DNA of 64,000 bases from Plectrocnemia conspersa. Its lineage: Eukaryota; Arthropoda; Insecta; Trichoptera; Polycentropodidae. Both the position numbers and the translations under genes were made by a program. The stretch is taken from the NCBI GenBank assembly GCA_009617715.1, contig VTFK01000050.1:1922001-1986000 (forward strand), in the 5' to 3' direction. Under the pieces are notes generated by a model that was not told where the DNA came from, searched no databases, and was given only the letters and a program-made list of their open reading frames with translations. The first letter of the stretch is position 1. Each line of letters begins with the position of its first letter. Shown one piece after another: positions 1-12,583 of the stretch.

Positions 1-469
1 TTCCGAGTCGTGTGTTCGATATGAATTTTATATGTTTCCGTTGTTTTCTTATAGCGGTGCGGAGCGACGTACCCAGGGCATGCATAAAAGCTCACAGCTA
101 AAGCTTTTTAATTTAATTAAAAAACTTTCATATCCGGCGAGAGGTGCACGGCAATTACGTAATTGAACGATTAAAATTGCACGATTCAATTATGACAATT
201 TTGCTTGTAGTGAAAACGAAAATAAACAACTTAAATATGTAATTAATTAATTTAATATTTTATATCGCACGATAGTAAGAGTTACCTGTGTTTTTATATA
301 TTATATTAAATTAAGGAGATCAAAAAAACGAGAGAAATATTTAAATTTTTTTTCATCGAAGCATATTTTAAAATATAAGGTAATATATAAAGTGTTCTAT
401 CATCTATTCTATATTGTTATTTTATTTAAATTTGATAAAAAAACTAAAAGCAGATTTTTCCAGGGATGC
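1..469. other. AT-rich spacer, no gene seen
   Basis: No exon, RNA gene or repeat is supported here. A pyrimidine tract ending in TATAG near position 52, followed by a GC-richer stretch to about 90, could mimic a splice acceptor, but no protein family is recognisable after it. Confidence 0.5.
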
Positions 470-1075
470 CGAAAGTTATTCAGTCATCGCCTTTTTTTTA
501 AATTTCATGACATGCATTTTTCTGGGCAAATTCAAGATGGACCCTGTTTGGAATTCATGTCAAAAGCAATAAAATCGTGCCGTCGCCGTCGCAATGACAA
601 CCCTTGGATATATAGCGTTCATAATAACACTGTTTTTAACACTATTACAACTCAAAATAAATGAGAATCAAATGAAGCACATCTAAACCGAATTTTAATC
701 GATAAGAGAGCGTAAAAAACAATTATCCTTTCTCAGAAGTCAAAAATTCACACGAAAAGCAATAAAATCGTGCCGATATACCGATTTTAAAAGCGATTTT
801 ATTGCTTTTGACGTAAATTTTGACTTCTGAAAAGTGACAAGTGATGTCGTAATATTATTATATACTGTCTTAATATAAACGCCAGATAACCGTGAGTTTC
901 CACTGCGACAGCGACGGCATGATTTTATTGCTTTTGACGTGGATTCTCAACAGGGATTCGGCCAGAAAAATATATGTCCATTTTATGAAATACTATGAAT
1001 TTGAATGAAATTAAAATATGAAAAAAATGACTACAGACTACCAACTTTTGGCCCCCTCCCCCACTGAAAAAGATG
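470..1075. repeat. Foldback MITE, copy A
   Basis: This is a palindromic non-coding element. The left arm at 553-605 carries the family core GTCAAAAGCAATAAAATCG followed by GC-rich CGTCGCCGTCGC. The right arm at 893-945 carries the reverse complement of the same core. A second inner inverted pair with the same core sits at 733-776 and 790-830. Outer parts also correspond: GACATGCATTTTTCTGG at about 511-527 and its diverged reverse complement at about 961-980. The same core recurs at 9.2, 17.6, 19.7, 39.1, 43.9 and 51.9-52.6 kb. I see no coding capacity and no clear target duplication, so the superfamily is not assigned. Confidence 0.75.
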
Positions 1076-1678
1076 AAATGACGTTCCTGTTAATCCCTGT
1101 TGATTTGTAGCAGAAGCATAATTTACTTTATTTTATATTTCGACTTGTTTTCACAATTGGAAATAAGTTAAAAGGACAGTAATTGAGGAATTGATACTAT
1201 TCTCATGAAGAATTTTATGATTAAAACACTTTTTTTAAGGCTTTCATTGTAACTTGTCACGCATGGGGCCCGGTTAATTTACCATAAGACTCGTTTTTTA
1301 TTAAAAAAAATTATTAAAATTTTTTTTAAATGCAAATTAAGCTTTTAAACACTTTTTGCATACGACATTTTCCAGTGAGATTTTATTTTGCAAAGTTATG
1401 ACACTTTTAATTTTTACATTGGCCGCCATTTTGAAAAAAAATTTTATATATTTTTTTTAAACATAACGTATAGGGGCTGCACGTTAGTTCTATGCGATAC
1501 TAAAAATTTAAATTTTAATCTTTAAAACCAAGCAGTTAAGAGCGTTAACTCTTCAGAAACTCTCAAAATGGCTTGTATGGGGGTCCAATCGAACTGATAC
1601 ATCGCTTGTTTTGAAGCAAAAAACTATTTTTTTTTATATTTTATTTAGATGAAGTTTAGGCTTTCAAACGTTTTATAT

Positions 1679-1740
<62 letters not shown>

Positions 1741-2004
1741 TTCGTCAAAATTTAAACACTACTGAGTTATAAGTGATTGAATTTTTATACTTGTAGCCAT
1801 TTTGCAAAAAATTGACACATTGGATTTTGTGTTTTGGAAAAAAAACGGAGTTAATCTGTGCAAACAGGGCGATTTAATAAGATATGAAAATCAAAAAGGT
1901 AATATATATTAAAAGCACTAGAAATCGGTGGTGTTTAAATGTTCATAATTCAATAGATGTCATTTTACAGCTGGGGCTAGCACATTTTTATTAATAGCAA
2001 TTTA
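1076..2004. other. AT-rich spacer with (TA)n microsatellite
   Basis: No gene is supported. The stretch at about 1685-1737 is a pure TA dinucleotide run. The sequence around it is homopolymer-rich. Confidence 0.6.
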
Positions 2005-2097
2005 AGTCTTTTGCCGTGGCTCGAACTCGCGATTTTTGAATTATCAGACAAGACCGTATGGACTATGCTATTTACGAGACTGCCTATCTATATAATT
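2005..2097 (-). repeat. tRNA-derived SINE remnant
   Basis: Read on the minus strand, this has an A-box-like TAGCATAGTCC followed after normal tRNA spacing by a B-box-like GAGTTCGAGCC. A related segment lies at 54605-54690 in the same orientation, sharing the TATGGACTA(T/C)GCTAT block on the plus strand. It is too degenerate for a working tRNA. It directly abuts the target duplication of LINE copy 1, so the LINE inserted beside or into this SINE. Confidence 0.45.
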
Positions 2098-2110
2098 AAG
2101 AACAAAAAGA
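2098..2110. repeat. 5' target-site duplication of LINE copy 1
   Basis: AAGAACAAAAAGA here is repeated exactly at 6392-6404, just after the LINE poly(A). The first bases are ambiguous because the A of the tail and of the duplication merge. Confidence 0.85.
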
Positions 2111-2236
2111 CCTCTCTGCTCTGTACCTCAGCGGTGAACGGACGCATCCGCGCCTGCTCTCGCTGCCGTTCAAAGCTCCGACCCCCCACCCGCGACCATT
2201 TGCAACAACTACGACGCCAGAGACATTGCCAGCGCG

Positions 2237-3407
2237 ATGAAGAAGACGCTTACGCGCAAGCGTGCGGTGGGTACGTTAAAAGCGTACCTATCGCCATCAG
2301 CAGAACAAGAATGGCAGATGCCAAAGAAAACTGCCCGACCCTCTACTGACGCCAACCTGTTGCCGACTTCAAGTCATAACAGGTATGACAAACTCCCCCG
2401 AAGTTGCCGGGGAGTAAAAACGCAAGAGTGCCACCTGTCATCATGGAGGTGGTTGGGCACATCTCCAGACCATCGACCTCATCAAGTCGATGACCAAATC
2501 AGGTAATTTTACCCTCCGCTACACCGGAAGAGGTAATGTTTCCATCCAGTGTGCGACGCTCGAACTACGAGCGACCCTGATGGATGGTTTGAAGGGCCGC
2601 CGCCGTGCCTTTCACACCTTCACTGCCGACGAAGACAAAGACAGTTAAATCTGTCTTGAGGGGCTTCCTGAGGTTCCCGTTGAAGAAATCGCTGCTGATT
2701 TGGAGCGGCAAGGATTAAGCGTCGTCAAAGTAACGGCGATGAACACCAAGGCAGAGACCTCCCTCGCGGCTCTACCTGACGCAATTTTCCGCTGAGACGA
2801 CGGTGACGTCCATAAGAAGCATCCGGTACGTTTGCTTCACTAAGGCCACGCTTGAAAAAATACAAGCGTAATAAGTCGCACGCGACTCAATGTTTCAGAT
2901 GCCAGCAGTATGGCCACGCTGCGAGGAACTGCCAACGAGACCCCAGATGCGTGAAATGTACAGGAAACCACGCCACTTCCGAATGCACAAAAGACCGAGA
3001 GACGCCAGCAACCTGCACTGGATGCAGCGGAAGTCACCCGGCCAACTAAAGGACTGTCCTCGCAGGACAGAATATCTCCCTGCAGATGAAGAAGAGGCAG
3101 CAAAAGCCACCACCGTACTGACCGCACCCAAGCCAACGTTCGCTCTGGAACAGAGTCAGTTTCCTGCCCTTCGGCCAACGAAACCAGCAGTGAAAAAAAC
3201 CGACTATCGTCCGGAAGCCACCCCAATTAAGACGCAACAACGCCCCAAGCCCGACAGTCTGAGAAGCCCTCATCAGAAGCCATGTCTACTGATGAACTTC
3301 GCAGGATGCTGACTATACTCCAGGAAATCCGAACTAAGGCCGGAAAGTGCGCTAGCAAAATTGAAATTGCTTTGATGATGGTCGAGTATCTCGATGACCT
3401 CTTCTAA
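2237..3407 (+). pseudogene. LINE copy 1 ORF1 (gag-like, zinc knuckle), broken
   Basis: ORF1 proteins of this clade bind element RNA. The start is the ATG at 2237, matched by the equivalent ATG in copy 2. The reading frame shifts near 2400-2500 and again around 2650-2860. The best preserved part (2852-3060) encodes tandem CCHC knuckles, beginning CFRCQQYGHAARNC and continuing with CVKCTGNHATSEC and CTGCSGSHPAN, followed by CPRR. The frame shifts again within the proline-rich tail. The last residues end at the stop at 3405-3407, which overlaps the start of ORF2 by 14 nt. This overlap is the usual tight ORF1/ORF2 arrangement of LINEs. Confidence 0.85.
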
Positions 3408-6105
3408 AGCAGACATTCAACTCATGACGTGGAATTCCCGTGGGATCCGTAACAAAACCGGAGAGCTGGAGCTGTTAATCAGTGAGTACAAACTTGATAT
3501 TGTCGTAGTCACCGAAACTTATCTAAAACCACATGTTAACGTATATTTACCTAACTTTGCCTGCATTCGGAGGGACCGACCCTCAAGGCCAGGCGGAGGG
3601 GTCGCGATATTTGTTAAAAAAATCGATAAACACGCACGTATAAACACTAACACTAATAATCTAGAAACCGTCGCGATTCAAATTATTCATAAAAAATAAA
3701 ATAATAATAATTGCTGCGGGTATAATTCGCCTAGTGACGAACTGCTCCGGAGTGATCTAGATTCGATATTTTCTTTAGGAGACTCGGTCATTCTGACTGG
3801 GGACTTCAATGCCCGTCATATGCATTGGGCTGTTCTGGGGCAAATCGATCTGGAGCGTCACTTTTAACTACTTGAGCGACTCTGACACGATTGTTAACTT
3901 TCCAAATTCACCGTCGCATTACCCTTCCAATCATGACGCCGTCAATTCTGGATATTGCTTTTTGGTCAAGGGTAACTTAAATACGTCAGAAATGTATTGC
4001 GTTCAGGCATTGTCTTCTGACCATCTTCCAGTGTTATTCTCGCTGGAGGGTTCAGCGGAGGTAGTCTCTGAAACGCTTTTGACTATTTAAAAGCTGACTG
4101 GAAAAAAGTTTAAAGATATAGTCGAGTCTCGTTTGCAAGATGAGCGACAGAATTATACCCGCATAACATTAAACAAATTGACGATGATATCAGTTATTTA
4201 ACATCCGTTATCGAAGAAGCTAAAATATCTTCAATACCGACGCGTAAAATCATAATAATAAAAAAATCAACTTACTCCACAACTTATCGAAATAATAAAA
4301 TCAAAATAAACTAAGAAAACAGTGGCAAAATAATAAATCTCCGCGACTTAAATCTGTAATAAACCGCGTAACTAGTTATATTCGCGATAAAAAATTCAGC
4401 AAATAAAAAAACGAATCGTGGACGCGTAAACTAAAAAAAATCTAAACCCGGCAGATAATTCCTTATGGAAAATAACTAAATCACTTAAATATAAACATTC
4501 GGAAATACCCCATTAAAAAAAATGGAAACACCATCGCATGCACGAACAAGGATAAAGGCAGAAAATTTAGCCAGCGCTTTTCCACATCTTATTCGCTTAC
4601 TGTAAAATTACTTAGATTCAAAAATAGACAACAAAGTCGCCCGTGCGATACGAAATATTAATTCATCTAGCGTAGATATTAGTTTAGTGAACAAAGTTGG
4701 TTTATCAGAAGTTAATAACATCATAAAAAAATTTAAAGAATAGAAAAAAGTCCCGGTATAGATAAATTAGATAACGTTACGATAAAACAACTTCCAAGAA
4801 TTAGCATCAATTATCTAACAAATATTTTTAATGCCTGCTTATCTTTTCGGGTACTTTCCGCTATTTGGAAAACCGCAAAGATCCACCCAATTAGAAAGCC
4901 AGGAAAGGATAACACTATCGCAATTAATTATCGTCCAATGTTTATTACCGTCATTCAGTAAACTATTTGAAAAAAAATAATTTTATCACGTTTAAAGGGA
5001 TCTTTGGGGGAATAAATTATCAATGAACAATTTGGCTTCCGCGAAAACCACTCTACGACTCATCAGCTCAATAGGTTAACAGAACATATCTCTGCTAATT
5101 TTAACATGAAAAAAAATCAACGGACTCTTATTGTTAGATGGAAAAAAGCGTTTGATACTGTGTGGCATGATGGATTGATTTACAAACTCCACAAAATATA
5201 AAACCCTAACTATCTGCTACACTTGTTACGCTCCTACCTTGATCGTCGAAGTTATGTTGTTTCAGTAAACAATGAACAATCGATACCGCGTAATATCCCA
5301 GCTGGTGTTCCTCAGGGAGTTTACTTGGACCGTTCTTTTTTTTCATTTTGTAATAACAAATGATATACCTATTTTAAAAAAAATACTTGTCTTTTCAATG
5401 TATGCCGATGATACGGCGATAATGAGTAGCTCTTACGGTCTTAAGCCTATTTCAATAAAATTAAAAAAATTTAACTCTCTTAAGTAATTATTTCAAAAAA
5501 GTGGAAAATAAAAAATAAATCAGGACAAAAAACGGAGGCTATAATTTTTTTACAACTCGAAGACAACCTTTGCCCCGACTATTATAAGCGAGCAGGGAAA
5601 GTGTATAGAATGGAAGGCGAGCGTTAAGTACCTCGGAATTCACCTGGACTCCAAGCTTAAATTTAATAAACATATAACCGAACTTAAATCTAAAGGGCTC
5701 GCAGCCATTGCGGCGTTAAAACCAATTTTTTAATCGAAAAAAAGTGCGCTAAATACTAAAAAAATAAAATTCTATTATATAAGCAATTAATCAGACCGGC
5801 AATGACTTACGCCTGCCCAGTGTGGAGTAATACGTGTAATACTAACTTTTCTAAGCTACAAGTTGTGCAAAATAAAGCTATAAAAATAATTTATAATACA
5901 CCTTTTATACTAACCTCAAAAAAAACTTCATAATAAATATTTAATTCCAACTATTAAAGAACATGTTCACCACCATACTAATAATTATTATAAAAAAATA
6001 CCGCGAAATCATACTAACCCGTTAATCTCAAGAATCGGTGATTACGACAAAAACAAACTCAAATTTAAATATAAACACAAAATGCCAAAGCACATCTTGC
6101 TCTGA
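3394..6105 (+). pseudogene. LINE copy 1 ORF2 (endonuclease-reverse transcriptase), broken
   Basis: The encoded protein nicks target DNA and copies the element RNA. Endonuclease landmarks visible across frames are TWNSRGI, VTETYL, GDFNARH and SSDHLPV. Reverse transcriptase landmarks are FGFREN near 5032, the finger and palm region to about 5310, and the catalytic box YADDTAI at about 5400-5420. The C-terminal end reads KMPKHILL and stops at 6103-6105, matching the end of copy 2. Numerous indels and stops (for example after 3699 and through 4090-5270) exclude function. No RNase H domain is evident. Confidence 0.88.
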
Positions 6106-6391
6106 CGCATAAATTTTATCTATTAATTTAACAGCACCAGGTCCACGAGTTTTATATTAAATTTTTTTTTTTTTTTTTTTTTTTTTTGTTAAAGGTGTTT
6201 ATGTACTTTGACCTAAACTTAACGTATTTTATGTTCTTTTATTATTCTTATTTTTGTAATTCCTCTTAATTTAGCTAATCAATCGTAAATTGTGATAATG
6301 GTAATTAACCAGCAACCAATGAAATGTAAATATATATGTTTATAAAAATGTATTATTTAATTATGTAATAAACAAAAATTAAAAAAAAAAA

Positions 6392-6404
6392 AAGAACAAA
6401 AAGA
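6392..6404. repeat. 3' target-site duplication of LINE copy 1
   Basis: Exact repeat of the 13 bp at 2098-2110, placed right after the poly(A) tail. Confidence 0.85.
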
Positions 6405-9141
6405 TGTTTTATGAAGCTGCAAATAAGCGTATGTATTTTGATATTTTACACACATTAATACGTTATATTATGTACTTAATGTATTATTTCGGTAAGAGAT
6501 TATTGCTCGTAAATTAAATAAATAAATGTACAGCTTCTTTCATAATTTAATTAGCGTTTTTCCTCTGTAGTTTTAAAGTCTATTCTGCGCTAAGATGAAA
6601 AACATAATTGAATAATCAAAACACACCTCGAGACTATATTGTAAAGGAATAGCATTTTATCTTATAACGTTCGTAGAAAAAAGCAGATTGAACGCGTTGT
6701 TACATTATGCGAATAATAGACAGACGGATAATATTGTTTAAGGCAATATATCATACTCGAGGATGAGCGATGGCCACTATGGTTGTTTAGAAATATTTAT
6801 TAAAACTCGTCTCTATATCGTATTATATTATCATAACCAAGTTAGCGATAGTGCGCGCGTCATGATTTATTTTGTTATTTTTTGACAAATCTTGCAGACG
6901 ATTTATCTCCATTGAGAATTTGGCGCCTCGACAAAATACTCTATGTTTTATTCGGATCACTGATGTAATTTATAATACTGTAATTCCATTGTTGATAATG
7001 GCTTTATTATACTCATCGAAAGCGTTAAATTTCGGCTTACTCTTGTGCCGTTTCATTTTTTGCACACTGCCGCATTATGAATCAAATTATTTAATCAAAT
7101 AAAAAAGTGCTTTCCGACCTTAATTTATATTTCAAATATTGTCGACGAATATAATATTTTAATTCGCTTTTTATAAATAATAAATTAGGGCGAAATGTTA
7201 TGCGCTGTACTTGAAAAAATCGTAGCGATATATTTAATATTATATAATAAACTAATATCGTATCTATTAAAAAACAGAAGTTATTTAAAAGTACTGGAAA
7301 TCTATCTAATGCATATTTAAAATTAAGAACCAATGACTAAGATATACAACCACTGACTTTTAATTGGTTGGTGCACGGAGTTATTTTCCAGCGGCCGATA
7401 TATTTTATTTGACACATTTGATATTTAAATATTTCATATGCATTTAAAATATATATTACATTTATAAAAAAATACTATTTGGGTACGCCAGTTTAATACC
7501 ATATAGATGTTATATTATTTTTGTATTTAAAAAAACAGATAGTGCGTAAGAGTATAATTGTTTAAATATATAATTTATGAAAATATATTTTATTTTGTAC
7601 TCTATGTAGACATTTATGAGCAAAAATATTTTTATTAAGAAGTCGCAATTAATATATTGATTAAAAAAAATAAGAGACAAAAACCTTTTTAAAATATAAC
7701 TCATCACAACTGCTAATAAGCCAATCGCACTGTGTTGAAAAAAATATGTTTTACGCTTTTGTGGGAAATATTTAACAAACCTGGTATGTTGTAGGCGAGA
7801 GGTTAAAGTGAGGAAGAACAAGATAAATTTATTTTTACGTTGTTATAGTAACCGAACGTCTAGAGATAATCGCTTCCAAAAACACACGTTTGGGTAATTT
7901 GTGCGTAGAAAGGAAAATTGTCTGAATGCGACAAAACATATAAACACTTAACAGAAACCGACGAATCGCAAAAACCTGACTCTGGCCATTGTGTTTGTAT
8001 AAAACTGTGCTCTCGTATGTTTTTAATGAAAAAGAGCCGCTTATGAAATCGTGCGCTTTGTGTTGAACCAGCACTTTTTTATAGAATGGACATTGTAATA
8101 AATGTAGCGAATCTAAGAGAGGATAGAAGTATTAAATATATTTCTGTTTTTGTAACAATGTCGCAAAATAAACGCTTATATTATCATCATTTTATTTAAA
8201 ATGTATGGTAAGTCAATCATGCGTAAAAAACGATTATTGTATACTATTAAACTGATTTATTGCCCGAAATAATTAATAAAATAATGGTATATAATGGACG
8301 CCCATATATGAATTTTAAAGGTCGAATGATATTTCAGTTTGTATATTTTAGCTCTTTACTCTGTGTACAAAGTAAAGCAACATATTAAATAGTTACGCGA
8401 ATCTATATGTAATATTTTATTATTCTTCAAATTTGCGTCTTTAAAATTATAATAACTATCACTGAATCTTACTTTCAATAAACTTTGGAACAAGTTGTTC
8501 TTCTTATTTTAATTAGTAGTATACCTAGCAATATGCTCAACTTCCACATATATGTTGGTATGTAATCCAAATTTTCAGCTTTCAGAATTCAGTATATGCA
8601 CTATTGATGTAACGCTTGCAATTCAGCAGGCAAGTATGCGAGCGCAAATTGGATCGGGGCGAATTGATACCGCGAAAAGGAGGCCCTCGCGGAGAAAATG
8701 ACCGCGGGGTGGAAAATGATTCTCGGTGGCTGGGAAAATTCACAATTTGTCCCGTGCATTCAGACGCCAGGCCCATTGTGGCTCAGATCTATTGTGTACC
8801 CTTTGTCCGTTGAAATATCATTCCACGCTGGAGCGAGTGGACGGAAACCATCATAACCACTATTCCAAACCTAGCGCATCCAAATACCCGGCAAAATTTA
8901 CTACCCGGTTCTCGAATATTTTTCCCTAAATTAACCAGGTACCTGGTTTTCTTATCAATGTAATTTTTGTCTACTATTATATTCTGACACAGAGTTATAA
9001 TTTTTATTATAAATTAAAATATTAAATTTTTGTATTTTGTTCAAATAGTATTTAATTATAAAAATATGAAAAAAACATTTGAATATTGCTCATATTTATT
9101 ATAAATATTTATTTACACCCAGGGAGACGTCAATTCATATT
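6405..9141. other. AT-rich spacer with one GC-richer patch
   Basis: No gene is recognised. Open frames of 76-103 codons at 6872-8074 are low-complexity, Phe/Ile/Leu/Tyr-rich and typical of chance in AT-rich DNA. A distinctly more complex patch at about 8600-8930 has overlapping open frames on both strands, none resembling a known protein. It could be a conserved non-coding element. Confidence 0.45.
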
Positions 9142-9550
9142 TTTCCCGTGGGAGAGGGGGGGGGGGCAAAAATTAGCCAGTTAGTGGTCGCTTTTTTTGT
9201 ATTTTATTAAATGACATGCATTTTTCTGACAAAATTTCACGTCAAAAGCAATAAAACCATGCCGTCACCGTCGCAGTAAAAACATCCGATTATCTAGCAT
9301 TCATATTATATAACAATATTACGACTTACAATAGGTGAGAATTGATTAAAGCACACTAAACCAAATTTTGACCAATAAGAGAGCGCAAAAAACAATTTTC
9401 ACTTCTCAGAAGGCAAAAATTCACACCAAAAGCAATGAAATTGTGCCATCGCCGTTACAGTGGGAACGCTCGGCAACAAGCATTCCTACTGCAACGACGC
9501 CGACGCAATTTTATTATTGTAAATACATTCTATGAATTTGAATAATGGCT
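9142..9550. repeat. Foldback MITE, copy B
   Basis: This copy starts with a G-run and the outer block shared with copy A (GACATGCATTTTTCTG at 9212-9227), then the core GTCAAAAGCAATAAAA followed by the GC-rich block. A second core, with block CAGTGGGAACGCTCGG, lies about 190 bp further on. A reversed core (GACGCCGACGCAATTTTATT) closes the element at about 9496-9515. The two direct cores suggest an internal ~200-bp repeat unit between inverted ends. Confidence 0.7.
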
Positions 9551-11917
9551 GTCGACAATAAAATTTTTATAAAGATGATTTTATGATTTAAATTAAAACT
9601 TAATAAATATTTTTTATTTAAATAATAGACTTAAAAGTTTTAAGATTAAAAATGTATGGGAGTATAGGTATTTAAATTTACTGTAATAGAAATGAGATAG
9701 ATTTGCTTAAGATAATTTATTTTAAAGTTGATAAATATAATACATAAAAAATATCTATAATTATGAATTTTATTAAGAAAATACAGATAAATTTAGAATT
9801 CCATTTGCAAAACACAAAGCGGAGGTTAAATAAGAAATATAAGTAAAAAGAAGGGGACGGGTTCCTAAACTTCAACCGTAAGATTAAAATTTTGATTAAA
9901 CTTAGTAATTAAAAATTAATTACAATCGCGGATAAATTTATTATTTGTTATAAACTAATTATGGTTGATAAAATTTATCACTTTTTAAATATTCATAAAA
10001 AAACTTAAGAACAATGTATTTTTTATAGAGTTTTATCTAAAAAATATTTAATTTTAGTCATAATGTATAAATTTTAGAGTCACAGTCAAGATTTAATTTT
10101 GCCATGAAGCCAAAGTAAGAAGAAAAAAATGGCAAAGGAATATTTAAGAACCACTTTTGTTTCGCCTTTTGTCCGTGAGAGTGAAACAATTTTAATATAT
10201 GAATTTGCTTATCGTAAAAACACGTAAAAGGGCTCACCCGTTCCAATACATTGTTAACAGCAAAAATGTGTTTCTACCACGATTCAAAAGATTAAGAGAA
10301 ACTTTATAAAGTGCCGACCATTGTGAATTCTCGCGGATTATAAACTTGACAGCATTATACAATTTTGACTGATAATTTAATATTATTTTATTTATGGATC
10401 GCTTATTTGTACATGCAGAATTCATATTTGTAAAAGTGATTAGCAAATACAAAAATATAATCACGTTATTTATTTCGTGTAATTGGAATTAAAATTGGTC
10501 ATATCTCTTGCTAAAGAGCTAACCATTAACCTATAGATAACGGGCGAGCAAGACTCTTACGATCATAAATCACTGATAGTAAATAATAACAATAAACTAA
10601 AATATCGTTTTTTTTGTGTACGACCATCTCCCGAGTTTTCCAAATACTCGCATTTAATTTTTTTTGTTAAAATGGCAAGTGTTTGAGAATGCCGAAATAA
10701 AATATGCCTTAAAACTTACATTGTGAAATTATACTTTTGGACTGTTAAATAAGGATCCTGTCTCTTTTCGACATTTTGCTCTTACTACATACTTACTTTT
10801 TAAATGGGTTTTGCAAAATAGAAGAATAGTTGGAGAATTTTGCATCTTGAAAATTATGTAAGATACATATTTTATATAAAACAATCAAATATTATGTTGA
10901 AATTAAAATGACTGGGTACTTGGGTTTCTGGTTTCAGTTCTACCCGGGTCAGAAACCCTATCGCTGATGTAGATATCGTTTTGAAATTAATTAACCATGT
11001 GGGATATCACAAACTTCGTTTAAATCTGCAGATTTAATCGATAATTTTACAGTCTGGCTGCAAAAATCAGATGCATTTCGTTAAGGTATACCATGAAACC
11101 GCATAATGAATAAGTCGAGGATGAGAGAAGCTGTCTAAGAGCACTGGCGACAACGAGCACTAAACTGTAAATTCTAAATGTGTTTGACAGCCAGGCTTGC
11201 TGTCTAAAGTATTTCTCTGTTGTTTATAACAGTTTTTGTCCCGTTGATAATAATTCGCACCCAAAGAGCGTTTGCGTGCGCTAGCCGGGAAAAAGTGTGT
11301 TGTGCGAGGAGGCGCTTAGACGGCAATAATGGGCAAAGTTTGGGACGTAACATTAATAAAGTTGCGCCATGACGGTTCTCAAATGTTTACCGCAGGCGTC
11401 CGTCTCGCTGACGCGGCGCCGTACCGCGTGCCAAAAATCTATACCGTGCGATTTGTGTATTCTCCCAGTAATACGTCTCAATGTTCATCATTGTGAAAAA
11501 ATCCTTTGAGTTGAAAAGCTTTTTTGTTCCAACGAGATGTTTGAGAATCGAAAGCATAATATGAAAGCTTTTTTGCCATTTGCGCCTAAGGCTTTATTTT
11601 CAGACGTTGGATGTATTATAACAATACAATATATACAATCGTGTCCAGAAATTTAATGTATCTAGAAAAAATACGTCATAACGTAAAAAAATAATAAAAT
11701 TGCAGTATCGTATAAGTTTAATTTTTTAAAATAATAATAAATATGATTATATTATTCATGTAACAATAATCAATTTTTGATATCGATATTGGCACGTAAA
11801 GAAAACATCACATTTGATGCCTCTTCATATTTATTTATACAACATTTATTTGCTGAAATTAATTTACTATTTTTAACTTATTATTTGTCATGTCTCTTAA
11901 GTATGCCAGATCTAAAT
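9551..11917. other. AT-rich spacer with one GC-richer patch
   Basis: No exon is supported. About 11240-11460 is rich in CpG (GCGTGCGCTAGCCGGG, then CGCTGACGCGGCGCCG) against an AT-rich background. It has no convincing open frame, so it may be regulatory or an unrecognised small exon. Confidence 0.4.
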
Positions 11918-11990
11918 CAGTGTTTCTCAACGTGGGGTAGACGCCCCACCAAAGAGCAATTTTAATATTTTGGGAACAGTGAGCAAAACT
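11918..11990 (+). mobile_element. hAT-like terminal sequence remnant
   Basis: CAGTGTTTCTCAACGTGGGG at 11918 resembles the terminal inverted repeat of a common hAT subfamily (CAGTG-TTCTCAAC-TGGGG). I found no matching reverse-complement end nearby. The 8 bp before it (ATCTAAAT) do recur at 13294-13301, but that junction lacks the expected terminal sequence, so I treat this as a single orphan end. Confidence 0.4.
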
Positions 11991-12583
11991 ACATAAATAG
12001 GAGGCAGCGTTCGTATATATGTACTTTATATACTCACAAACTACTAGACAGACTTTGCTAATATTTGTGCCAGAAATGTTTTAAAAGTGGTTTAAATAAA
12101 ATCCGATTGGTAGCGCTATTGTTTTTACAGTGTTGTCAGACTCAAACGCGCTAGCGATAATTTTAACGTTATAACATCGCCGCCGGCGCATTTTTCTTAA
12201 TTTAGTAAGAAAAACTAGCATCCTGTCATGTACAACCCAAAAATTAAGTTTTAGATGCTTGTCGCTATTCTACATATTCTATGGTCGCCACATTTTTTAA
12301 AGAACATTTAAGAAATTATGTGTAAAATATTATTTTATAGATAAAAGCAGATCGCATGAAATTACCGCTAGTATATATCGTTCGAACTTTTTTTATTTTA
12401 GTTATTTCTCTTAGGGCAAAATTCAAGTATAAAGTATGAAAACACAATATTATTATTAGCTCATTATCTTACAAAACATTTTTACTCTGTTTACTTTTTT
12501 CTCTAAAATTTTTTTGACGAAGATACGATTTTTTTTATTTTTTAAATAACTTCGTAGCACTTTGAAACAATATGGTGGATATA
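11991..12583. other. AT-rich spacer
   Basis: No gene or repeat is supported. There is a short CpG-rich block at about 12178-12190. Confidence 0.4.

Larger units (their letters stand above)
2111..6391 (+). mobile_element. Jockey-type non-LTR retrotransposon, copy 1 (full length, decayed)
   Basis: An almost complete LINE of about 4.3 kb: GC-rich 5' UTR, ORF1 with CCHC zinc knuckles, ORF2 with an apurinic-type endonuclease and a reverse transcriptase, an A/T-rich 3' UTR and a poly(A) tail at 6381-6391 preceded by AATAAA at 6368-6373. It is bounded by an exact 13-bp target duplication, the hallmark of target-primed insertion. Both ORFs are broken by many frameshifts and stops, so the copy is dead. 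The same family is present at 27384-33344 and, 3' end only, at 54891-55156. Placement in the Jockey clade rests on domain order and motif style, not on a phylogeny. Confidence 0.9.

Noticed and set aside
6872..8074. Several 76-103 codon frames on both strands
   Set aside because: Low-complexity hydrophobic composition, no splice sites or family resemblance.
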